A stretch of 64,000 nucleotides of DNA from Streptomyces sp. S.PNR 29 (GCF_030386795.1 NZ_JANUQM010000009.1:324492-388491); one strand, 5' to 3'. Numbered from the stretch's first letter, positions 33,777 to 42,701 are shown. Numbers and translations are program-made. Notes: generated by a model from the letters alone, not told the origin.

Positions 33777-35213
33777 TTGCGCAAGCGCACCCTTCTGCTG
33801 GCCGCCACCCTCACCACCGGTCTGCTCACCGCCCTGCCCGCCACCGGCGCCTCGGCCGCGCCCTCCGGCCTGGCCGGCGACTTCAACGGTGACGGCTACC
33901 GCGACGTCGCCATCGGTGCCATGAGCGCCGACGTCGGCTCGGTGCAGAGCGCCGGTGCCGTCGTCGTGCTGTACGGCTCGTCGTCCAGCGTCTCGGCCAC
34001 CCGCAGGACCGTCATCACCCAGAACTCCACCGGCGTCCCCGGCACCGCCGAGTACGGCGACCGCTTCGGCAGCAGCCTCGCCACCGGCGACCTGAACGCC
34101 GACGGCTACGCGGACCTGGTGGTCGGCTCCCAGTTCGAGGCCATCGGCGACCGCGACGGCGTCGGCACCGCCACCATCATCTGGGGCGGTTCCTCCGGCC
34201 TGTCCGGCGGCGCCGCCCTGCCGCAGCCGTCCTCGCTCAGCGAATGGGGCGGCTACGGCTCCGCCATCGCCACCGGCGACTTCAACGGCGACGGCAAGCT
34301 GGACGTGACGGTCACCGGCCAGAGCCACATCCACCTGTACCGCGGCCCGTTCACCCGCACCGGCACCCCGCTGAGCCACACCGGCGTCGGGGAGCTCGGC
34401 GGGGCGTACGAGGTGACCGCGGGCGACCTGACCGGCGACGGCGACGCGGAGCGCGTCTACCCGTACCTCGTCGACGGCGACCCCGGCGGCGCGATCCAGT
34501 ACTTCACCCACGACCCCGGCAACTGGGACGCCCACCCCGAGTCGGACTACGCCCTGGTCGACCTGCCCGACGCGGACGGCGAGGAGGCCGTCATCGCCGA
34601 CGTCAACGGCGACAAGTACGGCGACCTCGTCCTGGGCGACTACACCGACCCGCGCGCCGACAAGCCCGGCGGCCACAAGGGCGGCCAGATCACCGTCTGG
34701 TACGGCGGCGCGAACGGCCCCGACCCGGCACAGAAGCCCACCGTCATCCACCAGGACACCACCGGCGTGCCCGGCGCGGGCGAGGCCGACGACCACTTCG
34801 GCTCGGCGCTGTCCGCCGGCGACGTCAACGGCGACGGCTACGCCGACGTGGCGGTCGGCGCTTCCAACGAGGACCTCGGCTCGGTGCAGGACGCCGGCTC
34901 CGTCACCATCCTCCTCGGCTCGGCCTCCGGACTTACCGGCACGGGCGCCAAGTCCTACTCCCAGGACACGGCCGGCGTGCCCGGCAGCTCGGAGTACATG
35001 GACTCCTTCGGCCAGACGGTCCGCCTGATCGACCTCGACAAGAACGGCAAGGCCGACCTCGTCACCGGCGCCGGCTACGAGAACGGCTACGGCGCCGTCA
35101 CCGTCCTGCGCGGCACCTCCACCGGCCTGACCACCACGGGCGCGAAGCTCATCTCCGCCCGTGACGTGTCCCTCAAGGGCGGCGCCGACTTCGGCTGGGC
35201 CATCGCCCAGTGA
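33777..35213 (+). CDS. Secreted FG-GAP repeat protein (array member 3)
   Basis: The start is TTG 33777 (LRKRTLLLAATLTTGLLTALPATGASAAPSGLAGDF), with GGAG 8 bases upstream. The 478-residue product has a signal peptide ending ASAA and about seven FG-GAP/DxDxDG repeats ('DFNGDGYRDVAIG', 'DLNADGYADLVVG', 'DFNGDGKLDVTV', 'DVNGDGYADVAVG', 'DLDKNGKADLVTG'). It ends 'GGADFGWAIAQ' like its neighbours. It is transcribed in the same direction, and the next gene starts 36 bases later. Confidence 0.87.
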   Translation: MRKRTLLLAATLTTGLLTALPATGASAAPSGLAGDFNGDGYRDVAIGAMSADVGSVQSAGAVVVLYGSSSSVSATRRTVITQNSTGVPGTAEYGDRFGSSLATGDLNADGYADLVVGSQFEAIGDRDGVGTATIIWGGSSGLSGGAALPQPSSLSEWGGYGSAIATGDFNGDGKLDVTVTGQSHIHLYRGPFTRTGTPLSHTGVGELGGAYEVTAGDLTGDGDAERVYPYLVDGDPGGAIQYFTHDPGNWDAHPESDYALVDLPDADGEEAVIADVNGDKYGDLVLGDYTDPRADKPGGHKGGQITVWYGGANGPDPAQKPTVIHQDTTGVPGAGEADDHFGSALSAGDVNGDGYADVAVGASNEDLGSVQDAGSVTILLGSASGLTGTGAKSYSQDTAGVPGSSEYMDSFGQTVRLIDLDKNGKADLVTGAGYENGYGAVTVLRGTSTGLTTTGAKLISARDVSLKGGADFGWAIAQ

Positions 35214-35248
35214 CACCACCGCAGATCCCGTCTCCCACAAGGAAGCCC

Positions 35249-36676
35249 ATGCGTCTGCGCACCACCGCCGTCCTCCTCGCGACGGCCATGACCCCGCTCG
35301 CCCTGGCCCTGACCGCGCCCACCGCACACGCGGTCACCGCCGCCGCCCCGTACGACTTCAACGGCGACGGCCGCCGGGACGCGGCGATCGGCGCCCCGGC
35401 GGCCACGGTCGCCGGCCAGGCGAAGGCGGGCGCCGTCTCCGTCGTCTACGCAGGCACGAGCGGCCTCAAGGCCTCGACGCACACGACGATCACCCAGAAC
35501 ACGGCCGGCATCCCCGGCACCGCCGAGACCGACGACGCCTTCGGCGCGGCCGTCGCCTCCGCCGACCTGAACACCGACGGCTACGCCGACCTCCTCGTCG
35601 GCGCGCCGGGCGAGGACAGCAGCGACACCGACAACGGCACGGTCGTCATCGTCTGGGGCGCCAAGTCCGGCCTGTCCGGCGCCCGTACGCTGTTCAGCTT
35701 CTTCGACCGGGACTACGACCGCTACGGCCAGGCCCTGACCACGGGCGACTTCGACGACGACGGGGACACCGACGTCGCGGTCGGCTCCACCGGCCCGACC
35801 ACCCTCTCCGTCGTGAACGGGCCGATCACCAGGACCGGCGCGCACAACGGCGGCGGCGGATCGCAGTCCCACTGGAGCTGGTCCCCCTCGTACGGCGTCA
35901 CCCACCTCACCTCCGCCGAGACCAGCGGCGACGGCCACGGCCGGGTGGTCATGCACGGCCGTGCCGTGGACACCGACGACGCGATCACCGACGTGGCCGA
36001 CCTGCGCATCGGCAACTACACCGACTGGCTGCAGAACCTGCCCGCCGGGTACGTCTCCGCCGTCGGCGACATCGACCGCGACGGCCATGCCGACTTCGCC
36101 GTCGGCAACGACCGGGAGCCCTCCGCCGACCCGTCGGGCGCGAAGGGCGGCAAGGTCACGGTGGTGTACGGCGGCCCCGACGGGGTGGCCACGGACCGCG
36201 CCCGGCTCGTCCTCACCCAGGACACCGCGGGCGTCCCCGGCGCGTCCGAGGCCGGCGACCGCTTCGGCAGCGGCGTGGCGCTCGGCGACGTCAACGGCGA
36301 CGGCTACGCCGACCTCGCCGTCGGCGCGGCGGGCGAGGACTCCGCCGCGGGCGCCGTCACCGTCCTGTACGGCTCGGCCTCCGGCCTGAAGACCACGGGC
36401 GCCACGACATGGACGCAGAACACGGCGGGCGTCCCCGGCGGCTCCGAGAAGGGCGACCGCTTCGGCACCCGCGTCCTGCTCGCCGACCACACCGGCGACC
36501 ACCGCGCCGACCTCACCGTCTCCGCACCGGGCGAGAACTCCGGCGACGGCGCGGTGTGGACCCTGCGCGGCACGCCGACCGGCCTCACCGCCACCGGCGC
36601 GACCAGCTTCGGACCGGCGGCGACGGGAGTGCCCACGACGGGCAGCCCCGGCTACGGAACGACGCTGGGCGGCTGA
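35249..36676 (+). CDS. Secreted FG-GAP repeat protein (array member 4)
   Basis: The 475-residue protein starts at ATG 35249 (MRLRTTAVLLATAMTPLALAL; AAGGAAG upstream), with a signal peptide ending THA-HAV near residue 30. Repeats carry 'DFNGDGRRDAAIG', 'DLNTDGYADLLVG', 'DFDDDGDTDVAVG', 'DIDRDGHADFAVG' and 'DVNGDGYADLAVG'. Paralogous to the three upstream genes, probably by tandem duplication. The upstream frame begins at a GTG overlapping the previous stop, but lacks a signal peptide. Confidence 0.87.
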   Translation: MRLRTTAVLLATAMTPLALALTAPTAHAVTAAAPYDFNGDGRRDAAIGAPAATVAGQAKAGAVSVVYAGTSGLKASTHTTITQNTAGIPGTAETDDAFGAAVASADLNTDGYADLLVGAPGEDSSDTDNGTVVIVWGAKSGLSGARTLFSFFDRDYDRYGQALTTGDFDDDGDTDVAVGSTGPTTLSVVNGPITRTGAHNGGGGSQSHWSWSPSYGVTHLTSAETSGDGHGRVVMHGRAVDTDDAITDVADLRIGNYTDWLQNLPAGYVSAVGDIDRDGHADFAVGNDREPSADPSGAKGGKVTVVYGGPDGVATDRARLVLTQDTAGVPGASEAGDRFGSGVALGDVNGDGYADLAVGAAGEDSAAGAVTVLYGSASGLKTTGATTWTQNTAGVPGGSEKGDRFGTRVLLADHTGDHRADLTVSAPGENSGDGAVWTLRGTPTGLTATGATSFGPAATGVPTTGSPGYGTTLGG

Positions 36677-36847
36677 CCCCGCCCACCGCTGTGGCGGGGC
36701 AGACGCTCCCCCGTACGGCCCAACCCTGACCGCGCACGGGGTACAGCCCGTCATCCCCCTTAGGGGATGTCACAGCTCGGCCGCAAAGCCGGGCCCGAAA
36801 GCCCGGGCCCGGCACGTCACTTGCCGGGACCAGGTACGTTCGAAGAC

Positions 36848-37774
36848 GTGGCTGGATTCAGGATCGGACGCGGCCGGGACAACGGCGCTCCTCAGACGCG
36901 ACCGCAACACCCCCCGCACGGACAGCAGACGCCGCAGGGACCGTCGTACGGCTACCCCCCGGCGCCGCAGCCGTACCCGCAGCAGCAGCCGTACGGCGGC
37001 GGCAGCGGCGGCGGCCCATGGCCGCAGGCGAACGGCGGCGGATACGGCGGCCAGGACGAGCCGGAGTACTTCGGCGACGGCGCGTACCCGCAGGGCCAGG
37101 GCCCGGCCGGCCCGCAGGACCCGTACGCGGCCAACAACCCGGGCCACACCCAGGCGTTCTCGGTCGGTGAGGACCCGTACACGCAGGGCGGGACGTACCG
37201 CGCGGGCTCGGCCGCGCCCCCGGGCCCGATAGGCCCGCGCCTGCACTGGAAAGAGCTGCTCAGGGGCATCGTCCTCGCCCCGAACCAGACCTTCCTCCAG
37301 ATGCGGGACTACACGATGTGGGGCCCCGCCCTCATCGTCAGCTTCCTCTACGGCCTCATAGCCGTCTTCGGCTTCGACGGCGCCCGCGAGGACGCGATCA
37401 ACGCCACGCTCTCCAACGCGGTCCCGATCGTCCTGACGACGGCCGTGGCGATGGTGCTGAGCGCCTTCATCCTGGGCGTGGTCACCCACACCCTGGCCCG
37501 CCAGCTCGGCGGCGACGGCGCCTGGCAGCCCACGGTGGGCCTGTCCATGCTGATCATGTCCCTCACGGACGCCCCCCGCCTCGTCGTCGCGATGTTCCTC
37601 GGCGGCGACGCCCCCTTCGTCCAGATCCTCGGCTGGGCCACCTGGGTCGCGGCCGGCGCCCTCCTCACCCTCATGGTCAGCCGCTCGCACGACCTGCCCT
37701 GGCCGAAGGCCCTGGGCGCATCCGCGATCCAGCTGATCGCACTGCTGTCGATCGTGAAGCTGGGCACCTTCTAG
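36848..37774 (+). CDS. YIP1 family membrane protein with Pro/Gln/Tyr-rich N terminus
   Basis: From GTG 36848 (MAGFRIGRGRDNGAPQ) the protein has 308 residues. Residues 1-125 are a low-complexity Pro/Gln/Gly/Tyr region ('YGYPPAPQPYPQQQPYGGG'). Residues 130-308 form the YIP1 domain with five hydrophobic helices ('ALIVSFLYGLIAVFGF', 'IVLTTAVAMVLSAFILGVV', 'LSMLIMSLTDAPRLVVAMF', 'LGWATWVAAGALLTLMV', 'ASAIQLIALLSIVKLG'). The bacterial role is unknown. The GTG is inferred from Streptomyces homologues starting MAGFRIGRGRD; extra upstream frame is unlike protein. Confidence 0.83.
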   Translation: MAGFRIGRGRDNGAPQTRPQHPPHGQQTPQGPSYGYPPAPQPYPQQQPYGGGSGGGPWPQANGGGYGGQDEPEYFGDGAYPQGQGPAGPQDPYAANNPGHTQAFSVGEDPYTQGGTYRAGSAAPPGPIGPRLHWKELLRGIVLAPNQTFLQMRDYTMWGPALIVSFLYGLIAVFGFDGAREDAINATLSNAVPIVLTTAVAMVLSAFILGVVTHTLARQLGGDGAWQPTVGLSMLIMSLTDAPRLVVAMFLGGDAPFVQILGWATWVAAGALLTLMVSRSHDLPWPKALGASAIQLIALLSIVKLGTF

Positions 37775-37794
37775 GCCCCGGCCCGGCACGCGCG

Positions 37795-37824
37795 AGGCCC
37801 CCGGCCAGGAGCAGCCGGGGGCCT
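37795..37824. terminator. 11-bp stem terminator
   Basis: AGGCCCCCGGC and GCCGGGGGCCT pair across an 8-base loop between convergent YIP1 and phosphoribosyltransferase genes. Confidence 0.8.
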
Positions 37825-37852
37825 TCTCCGTCTTGTCCTCCCGCTCCGTGCT

Positions 37853-38356
37853 TCAGGCGTCGAGCACCTGACCGGCCCGCCGGACGACGGGCGGCTCCAC
37901 GGACCACGGAAAGTTGATCCACTCATCGGTCCGCTTCCACACGTACTCGCACTTGACGAGGGAGTGTGACTTCTCATAGATCACGGCGGTGCGCACCTCG
38001 GCGACGGCGTCGAGGCAGAAGTCGCGCACCAGCTTGAGCGTCCTGCCGGTGTCGGCGACGTCGTCGGCGATGAGCACCTTCTTCTCGGAGAAGTCGACGA
38101 CGTTGGGCACCGGCGCGAGCATGACCGGCATCTCCAGGGTGGTCCCCACGCCGGTGTAGAACTCCACGTTCACGAGGTGGATGTTCTTGCAGTCCAGGGC
38201 GTAGGCGAGCCCGCCGGCGACGAAGACACCGCCGCGCGCGATGGACAGGACGATGTCCGGCTCGTACCCGTCGTCGGCGACGGCCTGCGCGAGCTCGCGC
38301 ACGGCGACGCCGAACTGCTCGTAGCTCAGGTTCTCCCGTGTCCCGCCGCTGCTCAT
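37853..38356 (-). CDS. Phosphoribosyltransferase family protein
   Basis: The 167-residue protein has a PRTase type I fold with PRPP loop 'VLIADDVADTGRTLKLV' (near residue 100) and 'DIVLSIARGGVFVAGGLAYAL' upstream. It most resembles hypoxanthine/xanthine-guanine phosphoribosyltransferases. The substrate base cannot be read. The ATG overlaps the stop of dcd (ATGA), so nucleotide salvage and dCTP deamination are co-translated. Confidence 0.85.
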   Translation of the reverse strand: MSSGGTRENLSYEQFGVAVRELAQAVADDGYEPDIVLSIARGGVFVAGGLAYALDCKNIHLVNVEFYTGVGTTLEMPVMLAPVPNVVDFSEKKVLIADDVADTGRTLKLVRDFCLDAVAEVRTAVIYEKSHSLVKCEYVWKRTDEWINFPWSVEPPVVRRAGQVLDA

Positions 38357-38928
38357 ACCTGGGTCCGGTGGAAGTTGACGAAGGACCGGGAGGCGGTCGG
38401 CCCACGCTGCCCCTGGTACCGCGATCCGTACCGCTCACTGCCGTACGGGTACTCGGCGGGCGAGGTGAGCCGGAACATGCACAGCTGCCCGATCTTCATG
38501 CCGGGCCACAGCTTGATCGGCAGGGTGGCGAGGTTGGACAGCTCCAGGGTCACGTGCCCGGAGAACCCGGGGTCGATGAACCCGGCGGTGGAGTGCGTGA
38601 CGAGCCCCAGCCGCCCCAGTGAGCTCTTCCCTTCCAGCCGGGACGCGAGATCATCGGGGAGCGTGATCACCTCGTAGGTGCTCGCCAGCACGAACTCCCC
38701 GGGATGCAGGATGAACGGCTCGTCCCCCTCGGGCTCGACCAGCCGCGTGAGATCCACCTGCTCGACGGACGGGTCGATGTGCGGGTACCGGTGATTCTCG
38801 AACACCCGGAAGAACCGGTCGAGACGCACATCGACGCTCGACGGCTGGATCATGGATTCGTCGTACGGATCGATCCGCACCCGACCGGCGTCGATCTCGG
38901 CCCGGATGTCCTTGTCTGAGAGAAGCAC
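38353..38928 (-). CDS. dcd: dCTP deaminase
   Basis: From GTG 38928 (MLLSDKDIRAEIDAGRVRIDPYDESMIQPSSVDVRLD) the protein is 191 residues. Trimeric dCTP deaminase/dUTPase motifs: 'SSVDVRLDRFFRVFENH', 'GEFVLASTYEVITLPDDLASRLEGKSSLGRLGLVTHSTAGFIDPGFSGHVTLEL' with the catalytic Glu, and C-terminal 'YPYGSERYGSRYQGQRGPTASR'. It converts dCTP to dUTP for thymidylate synthesis. Translationally coupled to the downstream phosphoribosyltransferase. Confidence 0.95.
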   Translation of the reverse strand: MLLSDKDIRAEIDAGRVRIDPYDESMIQPSSVDVRLDRFFRVFENHRYPHIDPSVEQVDLTRLVEPEGDEPFILHPGEFVLASTYEVITLPDDLASRLEGKSSLGRLGLVTHSTAGFIDPGFSGHVTLELSNLATLPIKLWPGMKIGQLCMFRLTSPAEYPYGSERYGSRYQGQRGPTASRSFVNFHRTQV

Positions 38929-39488
38929 GCCCCGAGGATACGCAAGGCGCGCGGAGCAGCCACAATCATGACGACTGACTCCACGCGCCTGCGTCCTGCG
39001 GTTACCTGGCCGATACAGAGAGCTACCGGCAGTACAGGGAGCTACCGGAACTAATGCTTCCCCACACTCACCGGCACGACGCTCCGAAGCCGAGCGCATC
39101 GCGGACAGCGGAGGAGCCGCCCTGGACCGAGTCGCTCGGCCTGCTGCATCGGGAACGAAGCGGTGGTGAACACGTGCCCATCGGCACAGCGGACGACGGT
39201 GCGCTCCATCAAGTCCTAGAGTCCCTTCCCCAAGAGCCGCGTCTGGCTAACTGCCCTGACGACAAAAGCCACATTACGGGATCAAAGGAACGACTCTCCA
39301 GGCGGCACTCCGCCCCACCCGGACCCTCCCCGAAGCCACCACGGTACGCCCCAACTCCGCTTCCCCGCAGCCCGGTCACCCCTCACGCACACACACGACA
39401 ACCCCACAGCTTCAGCGCCGGGGGCCTGGGATGAGGTACAGTGAGCGAGCGTTCGGACACCGGCTCCTCAGGGGCCCGTCCGTCTTAC
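38929..39488. other. Intergenic stretch before tRNA-Gly with a tandem repeat
   Basis: Two copies of TACAG(A/G)GAGCTACCGG at 39014-39029 and 39033-39048 form a 19-base tandem repeat upstream of dcd. A rightward frame (39054-39434) shows no recognisable protein. The dcd promoter and the tRNA promoter must lie here. Confidence 0.45.
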
Positions 39489-39562
39489 GCGGGTGTAGTT
39501 TAATGGTAGAACATCAGCTTCCCAAGCTGAGAGCGCGAGTTCGATTCTCGTCACCCGCTCCA
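39489..39562 (+). tRNA. tRNA-Gly (anticodon CCC)
   Basis: The acceptor stem GCGGGTG (39489-39495) pairs with CACCCGC (39552-39558). The D arm GTTTAATGGTAGAAC, the anticodon stem TCAGC/GCTGA with loop TTCCCAA, the T arm with GTTCGATTC, and an encoded CCA end at 39562. The anticodon CCC reads GGG glycine. The 3' half is the attachment site of the adjacent integrative element. Confidence 0.97.
39516..39562. repeat. attL, 47-bp 3' end of tRNA-Gly
   Basis: The 47 bases AGCTTCCC...CGCTCCA are repeated exactly at 51148-51194 and, in shorter or mutated form, at 52821 and 63553. This is the expected tyrosine-integrase core site. Confidence 0.9.
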
Positions 39563-39569
39563 TGATGAA

Positions 39570-39592
39570 GGCCCAGGTCAGAGACCTGGGCC
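39570..39592 (+). terminator. tRNA-Gly terminator stem
   Basis: GGCCCAGGTC-AGA-GACCTGGGCC, followed by T-rich sequence, immediately after the tRNA. Related stem-loops follow each of the three other att copies. Confidence 0.8.
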
Positions 39593-39611
39593 TTGTTGTT
39601 GTGTGCGGTGA

Positions 39612-40769
39612 TCAGTGGCCGCGTGCCAGATTCGTGCCAGAACGCTTCTGGGCGGCATCGGCCCTGGCCTTCCGTACGGTGGCGTCGAGGCTGGCGGCGA
39701 CCTCTTCCTGTCGCTCCTCGTCGGAGTGCTGGTAGATCAGCGCGGCCTTCTCGGAGGACTGCCCGGCGCGGACCATGGTGTCCTTCAGCGTGGCCCCGGA
39801 CCGCGTGGAAAGCGTGTGCCCGGTGTGCCGGAGGTCGTAGAACCGGAAGCCCTCGGGCATGCCGACGATTTCCCGCGCCTTCCGCCACCTCCGCCCGAAG
39901 GTGCTGCGCCGGAAGGGAGCGCCCTTCTCCCCGACGAAGAGCAGCCCTTCGGGGCCCGGCTCGGCGTAGGACTCCAGATGCCAGCGGAGCTCCCGGCGGA
40001 GGAACGCGGGAAGAATCACAGTCCGGGTGCCCGCCTCGGACTTGGTGTCGCCCTGGACGCGTCGCCCGTTCATCCGCTCCGGCTCGGCGAGACGGACCCG
40101 GAGGCGCAGGTTGTCGAGGTCGACGTCCCGGCGCCGGAGGCCGGCCAGCTCTTCAGGCCGGAGCGGGCCGTAGGCGCCGAGGTAGACCATGAGCCGCCAC
40201 CGCATGCCGACCGCATTGGCCAGCGCGTCAACTTGGGCGACGGTGGCGATGCGCCGCTCAGCGGCCTTCTCTTTGCCAGCGCCCTTGATCCGGCAGGGAT
40301 TGCGCGTGATCAACTCGTCGTCCACGGCCGTCTCCATGATGGCCTTGAGGAGCCGGTACGCCTTGGCTGTGATCGTCTTGGCGCCTGTGATCCGCAGCCG
40401 TTCGGCCCGCCACTCGCGGACACGCGGCGCGGTGATCTCGTCCAAGTCCAGGTCCGCGAAGGCGAATAGATGCTTGTTGAGCAGGTAGCGGTAGAGGTCC
40501 TGCGTCAGCGGCGCGAGCTCCCTTTCGTCCACCCACTTCTCGGCGTAGGCCCGGAAGCTCACCGCGCCTGCATCGGGGTCACGCCACTCACCACGGCGAA
40601 TCTCGGTCTGCTTTTCGGCGAGCCAGTCGTCCGCGTCCGCCGTCGTCTCGAAGGTGAAGGGAGCCGGACGCATCACCCCGTCGGGCCCCGGATAGCGCGC
40701 CTGGTACCGGCCGGAGGGAAGCCGTCTGATGGCGCCAAAGCGGCGACGCCTGCCCTTTCCGTTGGCCAT
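39612..40769 (-). CDS. int: Tyrosine site-specific integrase
   Basis: The 385-residue protein has an N-terminal AP2-like/arm region (residues 15-55), a core-binding domain and a C-terminal catalytic domain. Catalytic-box features: Arg in 'GPLRPEELAGLR', the box-II 'FRFYDLRHTGHTL' (Arg and His present, leading His replaced by Tyr), and nucleophile Tyr in 'ALIYQHSDEERQ'. The position usually His in 'AGHSS' is Gln here ('AGQSSEKA'), which may alter activity. It lies 50 bases from the tRNA and its start overlaps the xis stop by one base. Confidence 0.93.
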   Translation of the reverse strand: MANGKGRRRRFGAIRRLPSGRYQARYPGPDGVMRPAPFTFETTADADDWLAEKQTEIRRGEWRDPDAGAVSFRAYAEKWVDERELAPLTQDLYRYLLNKHLFAFADLDLDEITAPRVREWRAERLRITGAKTITAKAYRLLKAIMETAVDDELITRNPCRIKGAGKEKAAERRIATVAQVDALANAVGMRWRLMVYLGAYGPLRPEELAGLRRRDVDLDNLRLRVRLAEPERMNGRRVQGDTKSEAGTRTVILPAFLRRELRWHLESYAEPGPEGLLFVGEKGAPFRRSTFGRRWRKAREIVGMPEGFRFYDLRHTGHTLSTRSGATLKDTMVRAGQSSEKAALIYQHSDEERQEEVAASLDATVRKARADAAQKRSGTNLARGH

Positions 40770-40981
40770 CAGGCAGCCCTCCTGTTGCTCGGGCGAGGCC
40801 GCCTCAGCGGTTCGACGGTGCGGGACTGGATGAACTCCTCGACCGCGCTCTCGGGGATGCGCACATGCCGGCCGACCTTCACGTACCGGATGCGCCGTTC
40901 CTCGATCAGCCGCCGGGGGAATCTGGCGGTCGTGCCGAGCAGCTCGGCGACCTGGTCGACGGACAGGTAGCGGTCGGTCAT
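40769..40981 (-). CDS. xis: Excisionase / MerR-like DNA-binding protein
   Basis: The 70-residue protein (MTDRYLSVDQVAELLGTTA) is a helix-turn-helix_17 / excisionase-type protein: 'YLSVDQVAELLGTTARFPRRLIEERRIRYVKVGRHVRIPESAVEEFI'. It directs integrase toward excision. Its ATG overlaps the repSA stop and its stop overlaps the int start, giving the tight repSA-xis-int order of pSAM2. Confidence 0.92.
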   Translation of the reverse strand: MTDRYLSVDQVAELLGTTARFPRRLIEERRIRYVKVGRHVRIPESAVEEFIQSRTVEPLRRPRPSNRRAA

Positions 40982-42279
40982 GCGGTGGGCTCTCCTTCCG
41001 TTCCGGGGGCGGGTTCGAGGGATGCGGCAAGCCAGGCTTCGGCGTCGGACAGGCCGGTTCCAGCGAAGACCCAGTGGGCGAGGACGTACGTCGTGTCGGG
41101 CTCGGGACCGTTGGCCGCTGCTGCGGCTTGGGCGCGGCGCCATTCGGCGCGGGCGTTGCGGAGGGCACAGAGGGTGGTGGAGTAGCGGCGGGACTTGGTG
41201 GAGAAGTGGCCGCGGAATCCGAGCATGTGGGCCCAGGCGCGCAGGCGGAGGTGTTCGAGGTCCTTGCGTGCGCCGAGGGTCCAGGCGGTGCGGATGAGGC
41301 GGCGGGCGTGGTCGCTGATGTCGAGCTGGGCGAGTTCGGCGGCGAACTTCAGCGGGCGGTCGAGAGCTCCCGTCGCGGTCTCGGCACCCTTAGTGGCGTA
41401 TTTGGCGATGTAGGCGGCGACGGCTCGTTCGGTGAGTTCCTGGCCGTTGTTGAAGTCGGCGGAGCGGATGGTGCGTACGTCGAGTTGGCGCCCGAAGGCG
41501 AACCTGTGGGTGCGGCCGTCGACGGTCGGGCCGTCCACGCGGACCTTGGCGGCAGCCGTCTCGATGGCGTCGGTCAGTAGTTCGGCGGTGGCCCAAGCAG
41601 GGGGTGGAGTGTCGCCGCCGCTGGGGCCGTCGATGCGGATGACGGCATGGAAGTGGACGGCGCCGCGCTTTTGGTACTCGGCGACTTTGGCGAAGGACAC
41701 GCGGGCGTGTTCGCGGAAGCGCCGTTGTGACAGGCACGCGCGCTTGGCGACCTCTCGGCGGAGGTAGGTCGAGAAGCGCCGCCAGAGGGGGCCAGCGTGT
41801 GCGTTCCACAGGACGGCGGCCTCGTAGTCGTAGGTGTCCGAGTCGAGAGGGGTGCCGAGTGCATCGTCGTCCTGGTCGTGGCGGACGCCGCAGCGGCAGG
41901 GGCGCCCGCTGGAAGGGCGGTTGTGGACCGGGCCGAAGCTCGGGGCGGTGAAGGTGGCGAAGACGCGCGGGTGGGTGGCGACGTGTTCGGGGATGCCCTT
42001 GCCGCCGCGCAGGCCGGAGGTGATCAGGTGGAAAGTGTCGCGGCGGTAGACCTCGGCGCAGGCCGGGCAGCGGGTGGTGCGGCGGTTGTTGCAGCGGACG
42101 AGGAGCTGTCCGGCCGGGAGGCTGGTCGAGTCGAGGTGGTGGAGGACGCGGCCGATCTCGCCGGTTGCGGTGTCGACGTCGTACTCGGTGCGGTGGCCGT
42201 CCAGGCGGATCGGGTTGGTGCAGCCGCCGAGCCCGGAGAGCTGGCGGAGGATACCCGGCAGGGTGCCGTGCTGGGCCAT
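40978..42279 (-). CDS. repSA: Replication initiator RepSA-type
   Basis: The 433-residue protein resembles the rolling-circle initiator of pSAM2. Visible features: a zinc-like cysteine cluster 'CNNRRTTRCPACAEVYRRD' near residue 65, 'RPCRCGVRHDQ', the Rep core 'YQKRGAVHFHAVIRIDG' with the HxH metal motif near residue 205, and 'AYIAKYATKG', the tyrosine-bearing motif near residue 285. It starts replication of the excised element. It overlaps xis by 4 bases. Confidence 0.92.
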   Translation of the reverse strand: MAQHGTLPGILRQLSGLGGCTNPIRLDGHRTEYDVDTATGEIGRVLHHLDSTSLPAGQLLVRCNNRRTTRCPACAEVYRRDTFHLITSGLRGGKGIPEHVATHPRVFATFTAPSFGPVHNRPSSGRPCRCGVRHDQDDDALGTPLDSDTYDYEAAVLWNAHAGPLWRRFSTYLRREVAKRACLSQRRFREHARVSFAKVAEYQKRGAVHFHAVIRIDGPSGGDTPPPAWATAELLTDAIETAAAKVRVDGPTVDGRTHRFAFGRQLDVRTIRSADFNNGQELTERAVAAYIAKYATKGAETATGALDRPLKFAAELAQLDISDHARRLIRTAWTLGARKDLEHLRLRAWAHMLGFRGHFSTKSRRYSTTLCALRNARAEWRRAQAAAAANGPEPDTTYVLAHWVFAGTGLSDAEAWLAASLEPAPGTEGEPTA

Positions 42280-42420
42280 CCTTGCGAGTTCCGGGAGCGG
42301 GGGCGGGGTGGTGCGGGTGAAGATGGCTTCTCTCCTTCTGACTGGCTCGGTCAGGAGTGATGGGCCCCCGGGGCGGCGGATGCTTGGCGGTGTCGTGCCG
42401 CCCCGGGGATCAGGTGCCGT

Positions 42421-42666
42421 TCAGCGGCGGTGGTGCTCGCGGAGCAGGGAGCGCAGGACCACGGCGGCAATGGCTACGGAGATGGCCGAAACGGCGACGG
42501 CCGTCACGAGCGCGGTGAGGACCACGCCGCCAGCGACCACGGCCGCTACCGCGCCGGGACTGATCGACACCGGCGGAAGCGAGCGGTGTACGGGTGCCGG
42601 GTCGGTCGGTGCGTGGGTGTGTGCGGTGGGCGGGGTCGGGGTGTCGGGGTACTTGGGCAGGAACAC
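42421..42666 (-). CDS. SpdD-like small membrane protein
   Basis: The 81-residue protein has a Pro/Thr/His-rich N terminus and two hydrophobic segments ('GAVAAVVAGGVVLTALVTAVAVSAISVAIAAVVL') before a basic end. Small membrane Spd proteins of Streptomyces elements help intramycelial plasmid spread; this one is SpdD-like by position and topology. A KorSA-like operator sits just upstream. Confidence 0.65.
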   Translation of the reverse strand: MFLPKYPDTPTPPTAHTHAPTDPAPVHRSLPPVSISPGAVAAVVAGGVVLTALVTAVAVSAISVAIAAVVLRSLLREHHRR

Positions 42667-42685
42667 AGCTTGAGACTCCTTATCT

Positions 42686-42701
42686 ACTCGTCTAGGCGTG
42701 T
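42686..42701 (-). promoter_or_regulatory. Candidate KorSA-type operator (site 1)
   Basis: ACTCGTCTAGGCGTGT resembles the element consensus ACTCGTCTATACGAGT. It overlaps the stop of the 64-residue Spd-like gene and precedes the SpdD-like gene. Confidence 0.5.

Noticed and set aside
32013..36754. Long leftward ORFs across the FG-GAP array
   Set aside because: Antisense of repeated coding sequence; composition is Gly/Ala/Val/Arg-rich without motifs.
39514..39888. Leftward ORF ending in GDENRTRALSLGS
   Set aside because: Antisense translation of the tRNA-Gly region overlapping int in another frame.
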